A DNA stretch of 64,000 nt, taken from the NCBI GenBank assembly GCA_015039365.1, contig WION01000062.1:124001-188000 (forward strand), written 5' to 3'. Below, one piece after another: positions 29,955 to 41,724 of the stretch (the stretch's first letter is position 1; each line of letters begins with the position of its first letter). The notes under the pieces are model-generated. The model saw only the letters and a program-made list of their open reading frames with translations, made no database searches and was not told where the DNA came from. Source of the stretch: Amanita rubescens. Taxonomy: Eukaryota; Basidiomycota; Agaricomycetes; Agaricales; Amanitaceae. The position numbers and the translations under genes are program-made.

Positions 29955-30475
29955 GCCACCGCGGGTCTCCGCTGCTACGGATTTGGTAACACGTGAACGC
30001 GTGAACAGTTCGGCTCCGTGCTGACTGATTTTTTCCCAACCCTGGCCCATCCACCTGATCCCATGACAGCACATGAGTAAAGCCAATGGGCGGAAAAACC
30101 GAATAACTGCGGTAGAACAAGTAATTACCCATACTCCTATCATGTGTCACTAACGGCAGTTGCTTCGATTTGAACGGAGGCGAACATGGAAGCCGCCCTC
30201 ACCCAGGTGAACTCCACGAAATCACTTTTAAACTCGCGGTTCGCACGTAGTGACCTCACCAGCCGTCGTATCACCTTGTCTTAGGTCAGCGCATGCGCAA
30301 TCGAGGGAATTCTTCACTAACTTCCGCCATGAACGGTACCGAGTAGTTCAGATATGATTACTGTTTGCGCTAATTCTCCTGCATCGATCGGATCTTACAA
30401 ACTCCAAAATGATACTTTAATCGAGAAGGGTGTCTTTGGACCAACCAAGACCAACCAAGTTAACCTACCATAAAT
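29955..30475. other. Region between ALDH-A promoter and SEC1 3' end
   Basis: No gene is seen. It includes the SEC1 downstream flank and the ALDH-A upstream region. Confidence 0.5.
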
Positions 30476-31741
30476 CTAAATAATCGTTACAGTAAGCAAC
30501 GCGGTGATCCCATCCTGAGCAATTCCTAATCACCATTAGATAAAATTCGATTGATACAGGTACGGCTCACCATGATTAATCCTTCATCATAAAGCAAGAT
30601 CAGCAATCAGACTGGTAAAGACTAAGATATACCCACCCTTCAGACCCAGGCGCAAGCAAGCCAGTTAAGTTCTGCGCGACCGTGTGATAAGTCACACCCT
30701 TATGCCGAGACCTTCCAACCGCGTTGGCAACCAACAAATTACGCCCTAGATACCGTTCAGAATCTCGTCTAGCGCGCCAAGAATGCGGGCAAACCGATAT
30801 TATAGCCGTCCGGGATGATATCGTGATGATGAGTTGCAGACTACAAAATTGGAAACTGCGGTCAGCCCACTGTCCAAGTATCACATCATCGATGAGAACT
30901 CGTACCTCTTCCTTGGAAACACTGTCCGATCAATGATCAGCACTTGCAACCATAGCATTAGGTCAGGACTCGTACGCGAGGAACAATGCACCGGTATTCG
31001 CATCAGGCCCGTTTTGGTGCCAAACCCTTTGATTTCATCAAACGTCTATGTCAGCCTCTTATGCCCAAGCCTTGCGCAACAGACACAAACCGGAAGTGGT
31101 TTCCGCCAATCGCACTCTCTAGACAGGTTCCGCCGCCTGCGTTTCCGTAGTCTTGACGCAACTCGATCTAATGAGAAGTGATATGATACATCAATAAGTT
31201 GACCTGTGCGACACATGGTAACCGAGAAACTAACAGATTGGTTAACCCATCCATTTCCATCGCCGAGGTTTGCAGTTTGCGGAGTTCCGAGATGAATATT
31301 GAAGCACTCCGTCGAGCTATACATAACAACACCATTCCACCATGCCGTCACAACTGAAATAAGTGGGTACGTACAATCCAATGGCCCTAGCATAGTTTAG
31401 GGCCCCGCTGTCCGTAAGGACTTTTGGCGAGCTCAGCCCGGATATGATCACCTTCAAGATTAACGCATGTCAAACTTCATCACTACAGGCACGAGGAGGC
31501 GATGCTCACGTTGAGCGGTTCCCCTCCATACACAGCTATACCACGATACGATAACTATCAACGAGGCGGGCGCAAAGAAGACGAAAAAATACCATTGTCA
31601 AGCATGGATCCGCCGCCATGTGTAGGATTATAGAAGGCTACTGCTTGTGGGATTGCTAGCAATGAAGGTGAGAACTGAATTAGGATTCCCAGTCACACGA
31701 GACGCAAGCAATGCAAAAATGGGCAGCGAATAGTAGCGCAT
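30476..31741 (-). pseudogene. SEC1: secreted protein, copy 1 of a tandem trio, signal region frameshifted
   Basis: Spliced gene starting M-R-Y-Y-S-L-P-I-F-A-L-L-A-S. The signal peptide and the mature part (A-F-Y-N-P-T, G-S-M-L-D-N) are in different frames: between them this copy is 13 bases longer than SEC3, breaking the frame. Beyond that the exons match SEC2/SEC3: G-E-P-L-N-V-I-I-S-G, L-G-D-G-N-G-W-V-N-Q-S, C-L-E-S-A-I-G-G-N-H-F, N-G-P-D-A-N-T-G-A-L-F-L, P-D-G-Y-N-I-G and N-L-T-G-L-L-A-P-G-S. Then comes the 11-base microexon (30571-30581), and I-A-Q-D-G-I-T-A-L-L-T-V-T-I-I ends the protein. Repeated Gly-rich turns suggest a compact extracellular fold. I do not know a function for the family. 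Confidence 0.65.
30571..30581 (-). other. 11-base microexon of SEC1
   Basis: Minus strand GATTAATCATG, preceded by ATGAAG and followed by GTGAGC. It supplies the I-N-H of G-I-N-H-G and restores the frame between the exon ending G-S-E-G and the last exon. Present at the same place in SEC2 and SEC3. Confidence 0.75.
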
Positions 31742-31812
31742 GGAAGGTCAACGATTCAAGTACGAGGGGAACTTTGAACGAAGGACCCTGATATTCAGGA
31801 TTGTAGGCACGT

Positions 31813-31820
31813 CTATATAC
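31813..31820 (-). promoter_or_regulatory. TATA box of SEC1
   Basis: GTATATAG on the minus strand, about 72 bases before the start codon. SEC2 has GTATATAA at a like distance. Confidence 0.55.
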
Positions 31821-32240
31821 CCCAAGGGCAACACTTCTGGTAAGGATCAAAATCGGTCAGGTCGCACAAACGACTTCACCTTTCCTCTTATCGGGTGATT
31901 GCCAGATGAGGGGAACGACGAATGGACAACATTGTTGTTCAGACTTCTTGACGGGCAGTTCAATCACCGATGTTCCAGGCCAATCTATCAATGCGCCCAT
32001 GACTTGACCTGGGACGGGCAGGTCCTAAAGAGGGTGTTCTGGAAGACATGGCGAACCATAACGCCGTCGGCGAAGTCCGGTAAAACTTTGCTAGTATTTT
32101 GGCATGTCTGCTGCAGCTTTGGACACATTTTCCCAGAAAGTAGGCTGCGCGACGTAAGATACGCTTAGTCACTATATGTGCTATCTCAGGCTCGAAAAGA
32201 CATAATTTAATCAAGAAATCTACACAACCCGAGCGTAAAC

Positions 32241-33481
32241 TCAAGTAATCGTTACCGTAAGCAGCGCGACGATCCCGTCCTGAGCAATTCCTAATTATCA
32301 TCAGACAAGCTGACCTGTTTACGTGATGAAGGCATCGCTTACCATGGTTAACCCTTGAGAACATTTCAGTAATTAGACCAGCGAAAAGAAGACTATAATA
32401 TATACTCACCCTTGAGACCCAGGTGCGAGCAGACCCGTTATGCTTTCTGCGACTGTCGAATACGTCACACCCCCGTACGAAGTCATTCCAATTGCACTGG
32501 CAACCAACGAGTCACGCCCTGGTCAGCATTTAGCGTCTCGCCACCTAATGCGCAGAAAAGGTAGACGTACCGATATCATAGCCATCAGGAACAATGTTAT
32601 GATGGTCCGTCGCGGACTACGAAAGTGGAAACTGCTGTCAAGCCGCCAAGTATCGTATCACCGATGAAAGCTGTACCTCTTCCTTGGAAACACTGTCCGA
32701 GCGACGATTAGCATTCTGTAACCGCCGCGTTAGGCCAAGAAGACACGTACGCAAGGAATAATGCACCGCTATCTGCAAGAGATCCATTCTGGTGCCAAGC
32801 TCTTTATTTCATCATACATTTAGTTCGCCTATGCCACCAAGCCATACGCACCGGAAATGATTTCCACCTATCGCACTCTCCTAAACAGGTCCCAACGCTC
32901 GCGCTTCCGTAGTCCTTGACGCAGTTCAATCTCAAGACATGTTAGTAAGTGGATGGTTAAATGCTATGATGTCAAATAACCGAGAATACTAACAGATTGG
33001 TTAACCCATCTATTCCCATCACCGAGGTTTGCACTTTGGGGGTTTCCGATATGAATGCCGAAACATTCCGTCGAGCTATATATAGAACAATATAATTCCA
33101 GTGTTCGCTATAATATGATGGGTACGTACAATCCAATGGCCCTAGCGTAATTTATGATTCCACTGGCTGTCAGGACGTCTGTTGAGCTCAATCCAGAGAT
33201 TATCACCTTTAACGCATGTCAACCTTCATCGCAGTAGACGCGGGAGGCAATACTCACGTTCAAGCGGTTCTCCATAGCCATCTCCAGCTATACCAGTGAT
33301 ACAATCATTATCAGTATCGTTAACGCCAACGAGGGTAAGAAGTACCGTTGTCAAGCATGGATCCACCGCCGTTCAAAGGATTATAGAATGCTGCTACTCC
33401 CCGCTTGATCAAGGAAGGAGCGGTAGGACGTCCCATTACACAAGACGCGAAGAGCACAAGGATAGCGAGTGAACCGCGCAT
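32241..33481 (-). pseudogene. SEC2: secreted protein, copy 2, with three single-base frame breaks
   Basis: Begins M-R-G-S-L-A-I-L-V-L-F-A-S-C (signal peptide), then L-I-K-R, a likely Kex2-type processing site, and F-Y-N-P and G-G-S-M-L-D-N. Against SEC1 and SEC3 it has one extra base in each of three places: G-E-P-L-N (CCGCTTGAAC for CCGCTCAAC, about 33260), the R-Q-D-Y exon (CAAGGACTAC, about 32928) and C-L-E-S (TTTAGGAGAG, about 32898). The other exons are open, including V-T-Y-S-T-V-A and G-L-L-A-P-G-S, the microexon and the last exon with I-A-Q-D-G-I-V. As sequenced it cannot give a full protein. Confidence 0.65.
32343..32353 (-). other. 11-base microexon of SEC2
   Basis: Minus strand GGTTAACCATG between CTCAAG and GTAAGC. 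It encodes the middle of G-V-N-H-G in the same position and phase as in SEC1. Confidence 0.72.
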
Positions 33482-34347
33482 AACAAATCGGGTAATGGGC
33501 GAAAGGATGTCCAGAAGGTCTAGGAACCATGAATCGCGTAGAGCGCGTTTATATACCCAGGCCTAGTATGCTTCGGGGAGAGAAGCGACTGGCGCCATAT
33601 GGGATAGGTCAGGTTGGACAGGATCGGACGAGAGGCGGCCCGTACCTTCTTCGGGCATGTGATACGGGTTTCGTCCATCCGTAGCAGTCTCGCTGTCAGT
33701 TGAGGAACGACGATGAGAAAGAACAGCTGCCACGTTGGTAGTCTTTAGGGGGTAGTCCCACACCAGTGTTCAGGTGACAATTGTTCCCGATGGCAGAAAA
33801 TATAAACATTGTGCAAGCGATTACACGACGCCGACTTACAAATGAAAAATCGTCATGGATAGGCAAAGAAATGAGTTGTCTGCGATATCCGATTAAATAA
33901 CGAAGACTATCGTAATCTTGCGCGTGTTGTCAGTCTATCGACTTGCGCACATGCTTGCTGCAGCACAAGTCGTCAGCGTTATGTAATTCGGTAGTATTCG
34001 CAGTGTCGTACGATCGTCGAATGTTCCTGAACCTGGGGAATGCTGCTTCCGATTCGGATCATCGGCCGCGTCCGGCGATGATTTGCCGGTCGGAGGCCAC
34101 CGCGGGAAACGCTGGGAAACGCTCTTCAAATGTCCGTGGCACCTTACTTGCACAGTGCTCAAGACGTTATCATTGTTGCTTCATTCATCGTGTACGACGT
34201 CAAATTGCCAAGGTGTTCTTTACAGCTGGGCTGTATGTGCCGTTTTCTCAAAGATTTGTCACGAAGAACCGAAGCACGATAACTTTAAGGATGGTTAACT
34301 TCACAAGGCTCCAAAAAGTTCGTCTCGACTCGATCGTAATTCATGTA
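33482..34347. other. SEC2 promoter and SEC3 downstream region
   Basis: A TATA box for SEC2 (GTATATAA, minus strand, 33549-33556) lies about 70 bases before its start. A plus-strand frame of 136 codons (33943-34353) has no motif and is not supported. No other gene is seen. Confidence 0.5.
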
Positions 34348-35725
34348 TTATAGCAAGGCAAATAGGATAGAGCAAGTACCCAAAAAAAGCATCAGCGTCA
34401 AACTATTTACCGTTAATCTTGAACAATCGCTAGTAGTTATCGTAAGCAGTACCGTCATACCATCTTGAGGTATATCTAATCACTAATGAGAAAGAATGGC
34501 CCAGAAACTATAGCAATGATCGCTCACTATGATTAATCCTAGATTGCACTGTCAATCATCGCAGAACAGCGGATAGAGTACGGTACTCACCCTGAATCAC
34601 CAGGTGCAAGCAAACCCATCAAGTTCTTCGCAACCGTATTGTACGTTCACACCCCCGTACGACTTCACTCCGACCGCACCGGAAACGAGGAGGTCACGGC
34701 CTATCCAATTTCTGAGCATCTCGCGACATCCAATGTCTAAGAGCGTGGACATACCTATATTATAGCCGTTGAACACAATAGTGTGGTTTTGCCTTACATT
34801 CTACAAATTCAGAACATCATATCATCCCACCGACCTAACGTGCGCAGCATTTAAGAATCGTACCTCCTCCTGAGAAACTCTGCAGCGGACAAACGTTTAG
34901 CGAACTCCAACCAGCAAGCAATAAGGATACCCACGCAAGGAACAAGGCACCACTGTTCGCTTCGGATCCATTTTGACGGAACACACTATAATTCATCGTT
35001 GGCGTACATCAGCCTCCGAGTCCAATATGAACGTGGAGTGGCTCATGCACGACGCCCACGCACCGAAAGTGGTTCCCACCAATTAAACTCTCCAAACACG
35101 TTCCAACCTCTGCATTTCCGTAGTCTTGTCGAATCTCGATCTGAAAAAGGGACGCAACGCGGTCCGACGCGTTAGTAGTTGGTTGCACTATTGTGACAGA
35201 AACTGAACAGATTGGTTAACCCAGCCATTCCCATCCCCGAGGTTTGCAGTCTGTGGACTGCCAAGGTGAAAACCAAGACATTCTGTCGAGCTACGGAACG
35301 GAACGGAGTGCAGTTGAGTATTTCGTGAACTTTGGTTCGGGAAAATGGACGTGTACGTACAACCCAACGGCTATAGCATAATTTACGATCCCACTATCTG
35401 TAAGGACAATTGGCGAGCTCTGTCCGGATATGATCACCTGGAAAAAAGAAGAAAACTCGTGTTATGCTTGTTAAAACAGGTAAGGAAATGATGCTCACGT
35501 TGAGCGGTTCTCCACCATAACCAGAGGCTATACAATGTTAGCGTTCTCAGTCAGTTTCGTGAACAGTTGAAATGAACGAGGGTAAGGAGCACCATTGTCG
35601 AGCATGGATCCGCCATTTAACGTAGGATTGTAGTAGGCGGCCGCACGCTTGGCCAAAGAAGGCGCAGAAGGGTGTCCCACGACACAAGACGCAAGCAGCG
35701 CAAGGACAGCGAGTACCACTTGCAT
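34348..35725 (-). pseudogene. SEC3: secreted protein, copy 3, best preserved but with one frame break
   Basis: M-Q-V-V-L-A-V-L-A-L-L-A-S-C-V-V-G is a clear signal peptide, followed by S-L-A-K-R, a likely Kex2 site, and A-A-Y-Y-N-P-T. Exons then give G-S-M-L-D-N, G-Y-G-G-E-P-L-N-V-I-I-S-G, L-T-D-S-G-I-V-N-Y-A, L-G-D-G-N-G-W-V-N-Q-S, I-E-I-R-Q-D-Y-G-N-A-E-V-G-T-C-L-E and G-R-D-L-L-V-S-G-A-V-G. One extra A (GTGAACGTAC for GTGACGTAT in SEC2, near 34645) breaks the frame before L-M-G-L-L-A-P-G-D. The stop used by SEC1 is lost, and the last exon runs about 27 codons further to 34348. A TATA box (CTATATAG) lies at 35779-35786. Confidence 0.68.
34528..34538 (-). other. 11-base microexon of SEC3
   Basis: Minus strand GATTAATCATA between ATCTAG and GTGAGC. 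It differs from the SEC1 microexon only in its last base. Confidence 0.7.
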
Positions 35726-36229
35726 AGATGACCGACGAACGTAGGGCGGGGAAAGAACAGACGGACCTTAGAGCTCGTCTATATAGTTAGCATCCCATCA
35801 TGATGATTTTGTCAAGTTACGGCAGAAACAGCACAGGAGCGCGAATAGCTGATTTAGGACGGATCAGATTGAGATAACACGATACAATGTAATTGAATTG
35901 AGTGCGCCTAATACGGCAACCGCAATGGATCAAAAGAAGTTTGTGATATGGTTCCTTCACAAACAATCCACCGGCGCCGTGGTGGGCGGCGCAATGAGCA
36001 CAAACCAGTAACAGTAGAGCGCCCGGGGTTTCTTGCGGCACACGGAATTGTAAACCTTCCGGAACTTTGAGTTGCACGCGATTATCTATGTTGCCGCAGG
36101 GTATCACGTTAGGTAATGTTTGATGTTCACTCGACCTAATACTTATATATCGCGGGTGCATGATGCGCGAGACATCGATTGGCCCTGACCGCATTGTCAT
36201 TGGCACCACCGCTGATTCCTGATGTGCGG
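35726..36229. other. SEC3 promoter region and FB8 downstream
   Basis: Holds the SEC3 TATA box. A minus-strand frame at 35817-36209 has no motif and crosses the probable FB8 3' region. No gene is supported. Confidence 0.5.
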
Positions 36230-37571
36230 TTAATATGAATATCTAGCAAAGGATGGCCACTTGTCCATGGCATCCAAAACCTTATCAGGTATCTCTGGTA
36301 TATCCCCATCCCACTTCATCTTGATCGTCAATTCTTTAATAGGTACGACACCTAGGACCGGAGCCGATGTTGCACCGCGCTTTTCCAATAGTTGAGAAAC
36401 CGCTTCCACGAACATCTCATTGACGTGCTCCATTCTACTCGTTATTCGCAGGACACGGAGCTCACGTAAACGGAGGTGCCCATCAACCGCTCCCAAACAG
36501 TGCCTGATGATGGAATATAAATCTTCCTGTTTTGGTTCCTTCATTACGTAGAGCTCTTCCACATTGGGAAGGGCGTCCATGACATCCTTCATTGTCATGA
36601 TTTGACAATGCTCCAAGGTCAATCGACGTATACGGCAAGAGGAATCGAGGATCATGCCAAACAGTGCTCCGCTGTACATCTGATAGCCATAAAAGCTTCC
36701 AGAGGTACGGTCGGTTAGATGTAGGTGCTCCAGGAGGGGAGCTTCAATCCATAAGAGTATGGCAAAGTGGGGAACTTCGAGAAGACGAAGATGGGCGAGG
36801 CGAACTGCGCGCCAAACAAGCGGGCATGAGAAGCGCTCGCAAAATGCGTCCGTTACTTTGAACCTGAGCTCTTCAATATTCTGTAAAGCGTGCAGAAGAG
36901 AGACGATGTCTCCGCCTTTAATAAGGTACGTCGGCGATTCGAGACCCAAAGTTAGTTTTGTCAATTGTGCCCAGGGGATGAGTAGGTGACTCATCCCTCG
37001 CCAACGCCACGCTGAGAGATGTGTAAGGCGTGGTGCGATTTCAAAAGCATCGAAATCATGTTTGATCATCCAGCCGCAAAAGATCTTAAGTGATGTAAGG
37101 ATAGGCATTTTCCCTTTGTACTCGTGAAGAATCTTGGCGGATGTGTCTAGATCCATTCGTATATCCGCTGTCTTCCATCGATAGGAGTTCTCGAGAAGCA
37201 TTCTCCACGTTGAGGTTGTCAGCTTTGAAGGCATAGTGCACATGAACGATAGCCCACAGAAAGAGATGTCGAGTGGGATATCCCCTGGAACGTTCGAGGA
37301 ATAGCGATGTACGGCGATTCACTTTATCGACGTACTGATTCCCGAACATATGGTCGCTAAGACTATAGGACACCCATAGCGGTGGGTAGGTTAGGAATGC
37401 ACGTCTCCAGTGTTTGGAGACTTGTCCTGCAGCCCATGGAAACGATTTGAAGTCTTCGGGGTCGACTTTCGGCCATTGTAGTGCAATAGGCTTGTCGCAG
37501 AGGTGACGGAAGATGTCGCTTAGAAGTTCAATGGGTATCGTGGCTGCAATGCTCGTTTGTTGTGGTCGCAT
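36230..37571 (-). pseudogene. FB8: divergent F-box-like gene with one frameshift
   Basis: The N-terminal part (start 37571) has I-P-I-E-L-L-S-D-I-F, F-P-W-A-A-G-Q-V-S-K-H-W-R and P-P-L-W-V-S-Y: an F-box-like domain of the local family. The frame breaks after F-L-E-R-S-R-G-Y-P near 37272-37278, where TATCCCACTC carries one base too many. One frame over, L-D-I-S-F-C continues directly, then W-R-M-L-L-E-N-S-Y-R-W-K, R-L-T-H-L-S-A-W and L-L-W-I-E-A-P-L-L-E-H-L-H-L, to the stop at 36230. Without the extra base it would be about 447 residues, close to FB6/FB7/FB9. It is more diverged from FB1-FB7 than they are from each other. Confidence 0.78.
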
Positions 37572-38313
37572 GAGTCGCCAGGTGCGTGGGAATTGAGGCT
37601 AGCACAGCCTCTTGATGTCACTATATTACCCTTCTTGAAGTTCTTCCCAGAGAAAAGCTGAGAAAAACCGATAACCTCGATAACCCTATGGTAACGCGCG
37701 AGCAAGAGATTGTCACGGTTACGCCTCAGTACTTTAGCGGCGGGCTCGAATTTAGCCTGCATGTTCCAAGTTGCCAACAGTTTTTCCATGGCTTGCTCAT
37801 GCCGGCTCAATGCGGACTCTACTACGGCTCTCGGACTTTGCCCTAGATCGACAAAGCGGATCACACGCCATGTGCATCCTCGAGCTGTCTGGAGAGCTGG
37901 TCTTAAAATGCAGGAGAAAATGCCTCTAGAGCCTCTTGAACTCCGCAACCGCCATGTGACGCATAGTCTGGAGTTGTAACATGTCCCATCCTCATCACTG
38001 CAACTGATGACGATGAACAGGGGTACAATCTGATGCTTCAAATTGATATATCGAACGGCCCAGGTGACATGGTATTCATCGATTCAGATACTAGTAGTCG
38101 GAGGCTCTCAAAACACGATCGAAACTGGAGACGATCTCTGGCAAGTGGCGACGCCACACACATTCCGAGCTATTAGTTTCCGTTCATAGCGTGCTTTAGC
38201 GGGGCATTCCATGGTCTCAAAATAAGCTCATGTTTCATACGTGATACCCACCTGGCCGCAGCCAGACCATTCACGTGCTGCCAAATCTGTACCAACGGAG
38301 ACCCACGCTAGGG
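37572..38313. other. FB8 upstream / ALDH-B upstream region
   Basis: A minus-strand frame spans 37520-38041; its middle (S-R-H-E-Q-A-M-E-K-L-L-A-T-W, then N-R-D-N-L-L-L-A-R-Y) looks helical and could be old coding sequence. I recognise no family and do not call a gene. Confidence 0.3.
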
Positions 38314-38325
38314 CATATATATATT
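38314..38325 (+). promoter_or_regulatory. TATA box of ALDH-B
   Basis: CATATATATATT, about 45-55 bases before the ALDH-B start codon. Confidence 0.6.
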
Positions 38326-38369
38326 CCTCTACTTTCGCTCTCACCTCATTACCCCCTCAAACTACTAAC

Positions 38370-40370
38370 ATGCCTCACGTATTCACACATCAATTCGATG
38401 GCCCCCAATTCGCGGGCAAGTCATCCTTCAGTACTGGCCTGTACATCAACGGCAAGTTCGTCGAAGGTTCAGATAACACCTATATCGAGTAAGCCTCTTG
38501 TTCGATTCGATATATAACTACTAAACCGTTTCAGTGTCGTCAACCCGTGTAAGTCTCGCTTCATTTACTGCCGCAGAACTCACACCGTAACTTTTTCCCG
38601 CTTGCGTTGCTTTTATAGCCAATGGAAAAGTCATCACCCGTGTTTCTGAAGGCACAACCAAAGATGTTGATATCGCTGTCGAGGCGGCAGAAAAGGCTTA
38701 CAAGACGGTTTGGGGTCTCAATGTTCCCGGAACGCAGCGTGGTCAGCTGCTGTACAAGCTTGCAGAACTGATGGAGAAGAACAGGGAAGAGCTGGCAGCG
38801 CTGGAGGCGTTGGATAATGGAAAGACCTATAATTGGGCATCTGCAATGGATATCCCCGGTTCGATTGAAACCGTTAGGTACTATGCTGGATGGGCCGATA
38901 AAGTCCACGGAAAGGTTATCGAGGCGCGTCTCTTTCTGCGTGCTTCCCTTATTCGTGGCTGATTAATGCGCGTAGACGTCGGAAGCCAAGTTAGCTTATA
39001 CCAGGCACGAACCCATTGGTGTTGTTGGCCAGATCATTCCATGTACGCAGTTGATCTGCTTATGAGTGGCGTATACATTGACTAGATTATACCTCAGGGA
39101 ACTTCCCTCGTGCGTTACCCCGCCTATTCTTACATGCGTCTTGCTAAATGGCCCCTAGTCCTCATGTTCTCCTGGAAGATTGCACCCGCGCTCGCCACAG
39201 GAAACACCATTGTCATAAAACCCTCAGAATTCACCCCTCTCACCGCCCTCAGAATGTGTGAACTCATTCACGAAGCCGGTTTCCCTGCAGGCGTAGTCAA
39301 TGTCGTCACGGGTTACGGCAACACTGTTGGAGCTGCTATTTCATCCCATATGCGCATCGAAAAGGTTGCATTCACTGGCTCGACCCTCGTTGGCAGGAAG
39401 ATCATGGAGGCAGCCGCAAAGAGCAACCTGAAGAGGGTTACTCTTGAGCTTGGCGGCAAAAGTCCCAATATCATCTACGACGATGCGGATCTTGAAAAGG
39501 CGGTCAAATGGGCTGCTTTTGGGATCTTGTATGTCTTCGCTAATCCTGAAAGCAAAGCAAAGGGATGATTGATGAACTACTTTCCTAGCTTTAACCATGG
39601 GCAAGCGTGCTGTGCTGGATCACGGATATTCGTTCAAGCTGGGATTTACGACAAGTTCCTTGCCTTATTTACGGAGAGAGCCAAGGCTATCAAGCTTGGT
39701 GATCCGTTCGGGCTGGGCATCGATCAGGGTCCTCAGGTTTCCCAAATCCAATTTGACGTACGCGTCTCGTTGGTCTGACGCTGAGCATTGTAATTAACGT
39801 TTGACGTACAGCGTATCATGGGCTACATAAATTCCGGAAAAGCGGATGGTGCAACCATCCATTTGGGAGGCGAGCGCGAAGGCACGGAGGGGTATTTTAT
39901 CAAGCCCACGATTTTCACCGACACCAAACCCGACATGAAGATCGTTCGAGAGGAGATCTTTGGACCGGTTGGTGTGATTATCAAGTTCGACGACGAGGAA
40001 GGTGAGGATGAGTTTTATTATGGCACAAAACCTCATTCTGACGACGACGGTTCGCAGACGTCGTCAGACAGGCCAATGACACAATGTATGGTCTCGCCGC
40101 GGCCGTCTTCACGCAAAACATCAACCGAGCCATCGAGACGGCGCACAAGCTTAATGCTGGTACTTTGTGGATAAACTGTGTCAATTCCGTCAACACGAAC
40201 GTGCCGTTTGGTGGGTACAAGCAATCTGGTATCGGACGTGAGTGCGGAGAGTATGCCCTTGAGAAGTGAGTGCGCTGTGCTTTAAGGTTGGATGTTGAAT
40301 GCTGACGCATCCACGTATAAGCTATACGAACATCAAGGCCGTGCACGTTAATCTTGGACTTCAGATTTAA
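38370..40370 (+). CDS. ALDH-B: NAD(P)-dependent aldehyde dehydrogenase, intact
   Basis: Ten exons and nine introns, from M-P-H-V-F-T-H-Q-F to H-V-N-L-G-L-Q-I, about 500 residues; every junction I could follow keeps the frame. Family motifs in order: [11 protein letters not shown] and [14 protein letters not shown] (cofactor and substrate channel), F-T-G-S-T-L-V-G, catalytic Glu in L-E-L-G-G-K-S-P, catalytic Cys in [18 protein letters not shown], and [13 protein letters not shown] near the end. Exon 1 is 38370-38488. The intron after K-V-I-E has a GC donor (38924) where ALDH-A has GT. No signal peptide is seen, so it is probably cytosolic. It converts aldehydes to acids; the true substrate is not shown by the sequence. 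Confidence 0.88.
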
Positions 40371-41289
40371 AAGCAGCGAAGAACATTTTTGGGACAAGAA
40401 ACGAGCAGTACTCGGTTTTGTAAAATTATAGTCATGTGAAATCCCCTAAAATACTAATGTGCACGCGGCTTTGCTCAGAGTAGTACTGGTAAGCGCTACT
40501 AGAAGCGAATAAAGAGATCGACCAACCAAGTGCCGGCAATCGAAGCACGAACAGTCAATGGCATTGGCGTATTGTTGAACTTCAATTTATCACCACTCTT
40601 ATGGAAGACAGATCCCACCTAGAAACACTGATGACTTTAGCACAATATTGGTATCCACCCGTCCCGCGCTTCGTTGTATTTCCTTTCCACTAGTAGCGCT
40701 TGCAATGCAATCTTATACATGTGTGTGTGTGATTAATTGATTACCGGAGCTATCAGTGAGTCTTATCTTCAAGGTGATTACTGAGAATCGGGCAGGGAAT
40801 TGTTCCTAGGTCGCGACGTATGAATCGTGCACGATTCACGGAGGTCACTTCCGACAGATAAGGAGTTCAGAAAACGAGTCAAGGGCATGGCAGAAGGTTC
40901 CTGCATGACGTATGAGAATACTAAATGTGGCAAGACTGGTCCAAGGAGCTGGTGGCATGCGTTTTACTATCATCACAGCCTTGCAAACATATATATCTGC
41001 CCAACCTCTCTTGCACTGTGCACCGTCGTAGCCTTACCCCAGTCCATTCCCATATACCTCTCAGGCTACTAGCCTACTCCAGACATAGTAATACATTGCA
41101 GATTGAAACAACACCTGATTCTCTAGTACAATGTCGCCTGTGAGAGCGTTAGCATGCTGCAGCCTTACCGTCGCGAGTTGCTCACCAGACCTATTTTGCG
41201 TAGGAGCCCAGAGCAGAGTCACTCGCTTTATGGGGTGATAGATTCTTCGCTGCTGCTGATTCGATAAGGGATATGGATGCATTTATTGG
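40371..41289. other. ALDH-B 3' region
   Basis: Contains a short (TG)5 run near 40722. A plus-strand frame at 40827-41072 has no motif. No gene is supported. Confidence 0.45.
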
Positions 41290-41724
41290 AAGACTTACAA
41301 GGAAGGTTTGTTTATTGCCTGGAACCCTTGTGAAATTGCTAAGGAATCATAGCAGCAATTTATCTCCACTGGTGGCGATCTTACGGCTCTCGGGAACCGT
41401 CATGCTGCCATCGAAGCTTATAAGATCATCTACGAAAACTTGAAAATCACCTATAGCGGACCTCTTTCAGATCTGAACTACCATCGTTTAAAAGTTCTTA
41501 AAAGCGCTCGGATGGGAGGCCCTGCGATTTACAATGCATTGAAAGAACTAGTCGAGATGATGTCGAGTCCACGCCACGCATTCGTACATGATTACATGGT
41601 GCCGGATACTGGATTTAATTTCGAGGAGGCATGGGAGGCGCTCCAAACATTCAGCTCGGGTAAATATGCTAATACGTTGGATCTCTGGGGATGCTACTTT
41701 GTCGCAAATTGTGACATATTATAG
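41290..41724 (+). pseudogene. Unidentified gene fragment
   Basis: Except for one stop near 41350, a coding-like frame runs I-A-W-N-P-C-E, then S-T-G-G-D-L-T-A-L-G-N-R, A-A-I-E-A-Y-K-I-I-Y-E-N-L, V-L-K-S-A-R-M-G-G-P-A-I-Y-N-A-L and H-A-F-V-H-D-Y-M-V-P-D. The composition is typical of an enzyme fragment, but I cannot name the family. Neither end looks like a natural start or stop. Confidence 0.35.

Noticed and set aside
33943..34353. 136-codon plus-strand frame between SEC2 and SEC3
   Set aside because: No motif or paralogue; it overlaps the SEC3 last exon on the other strand.
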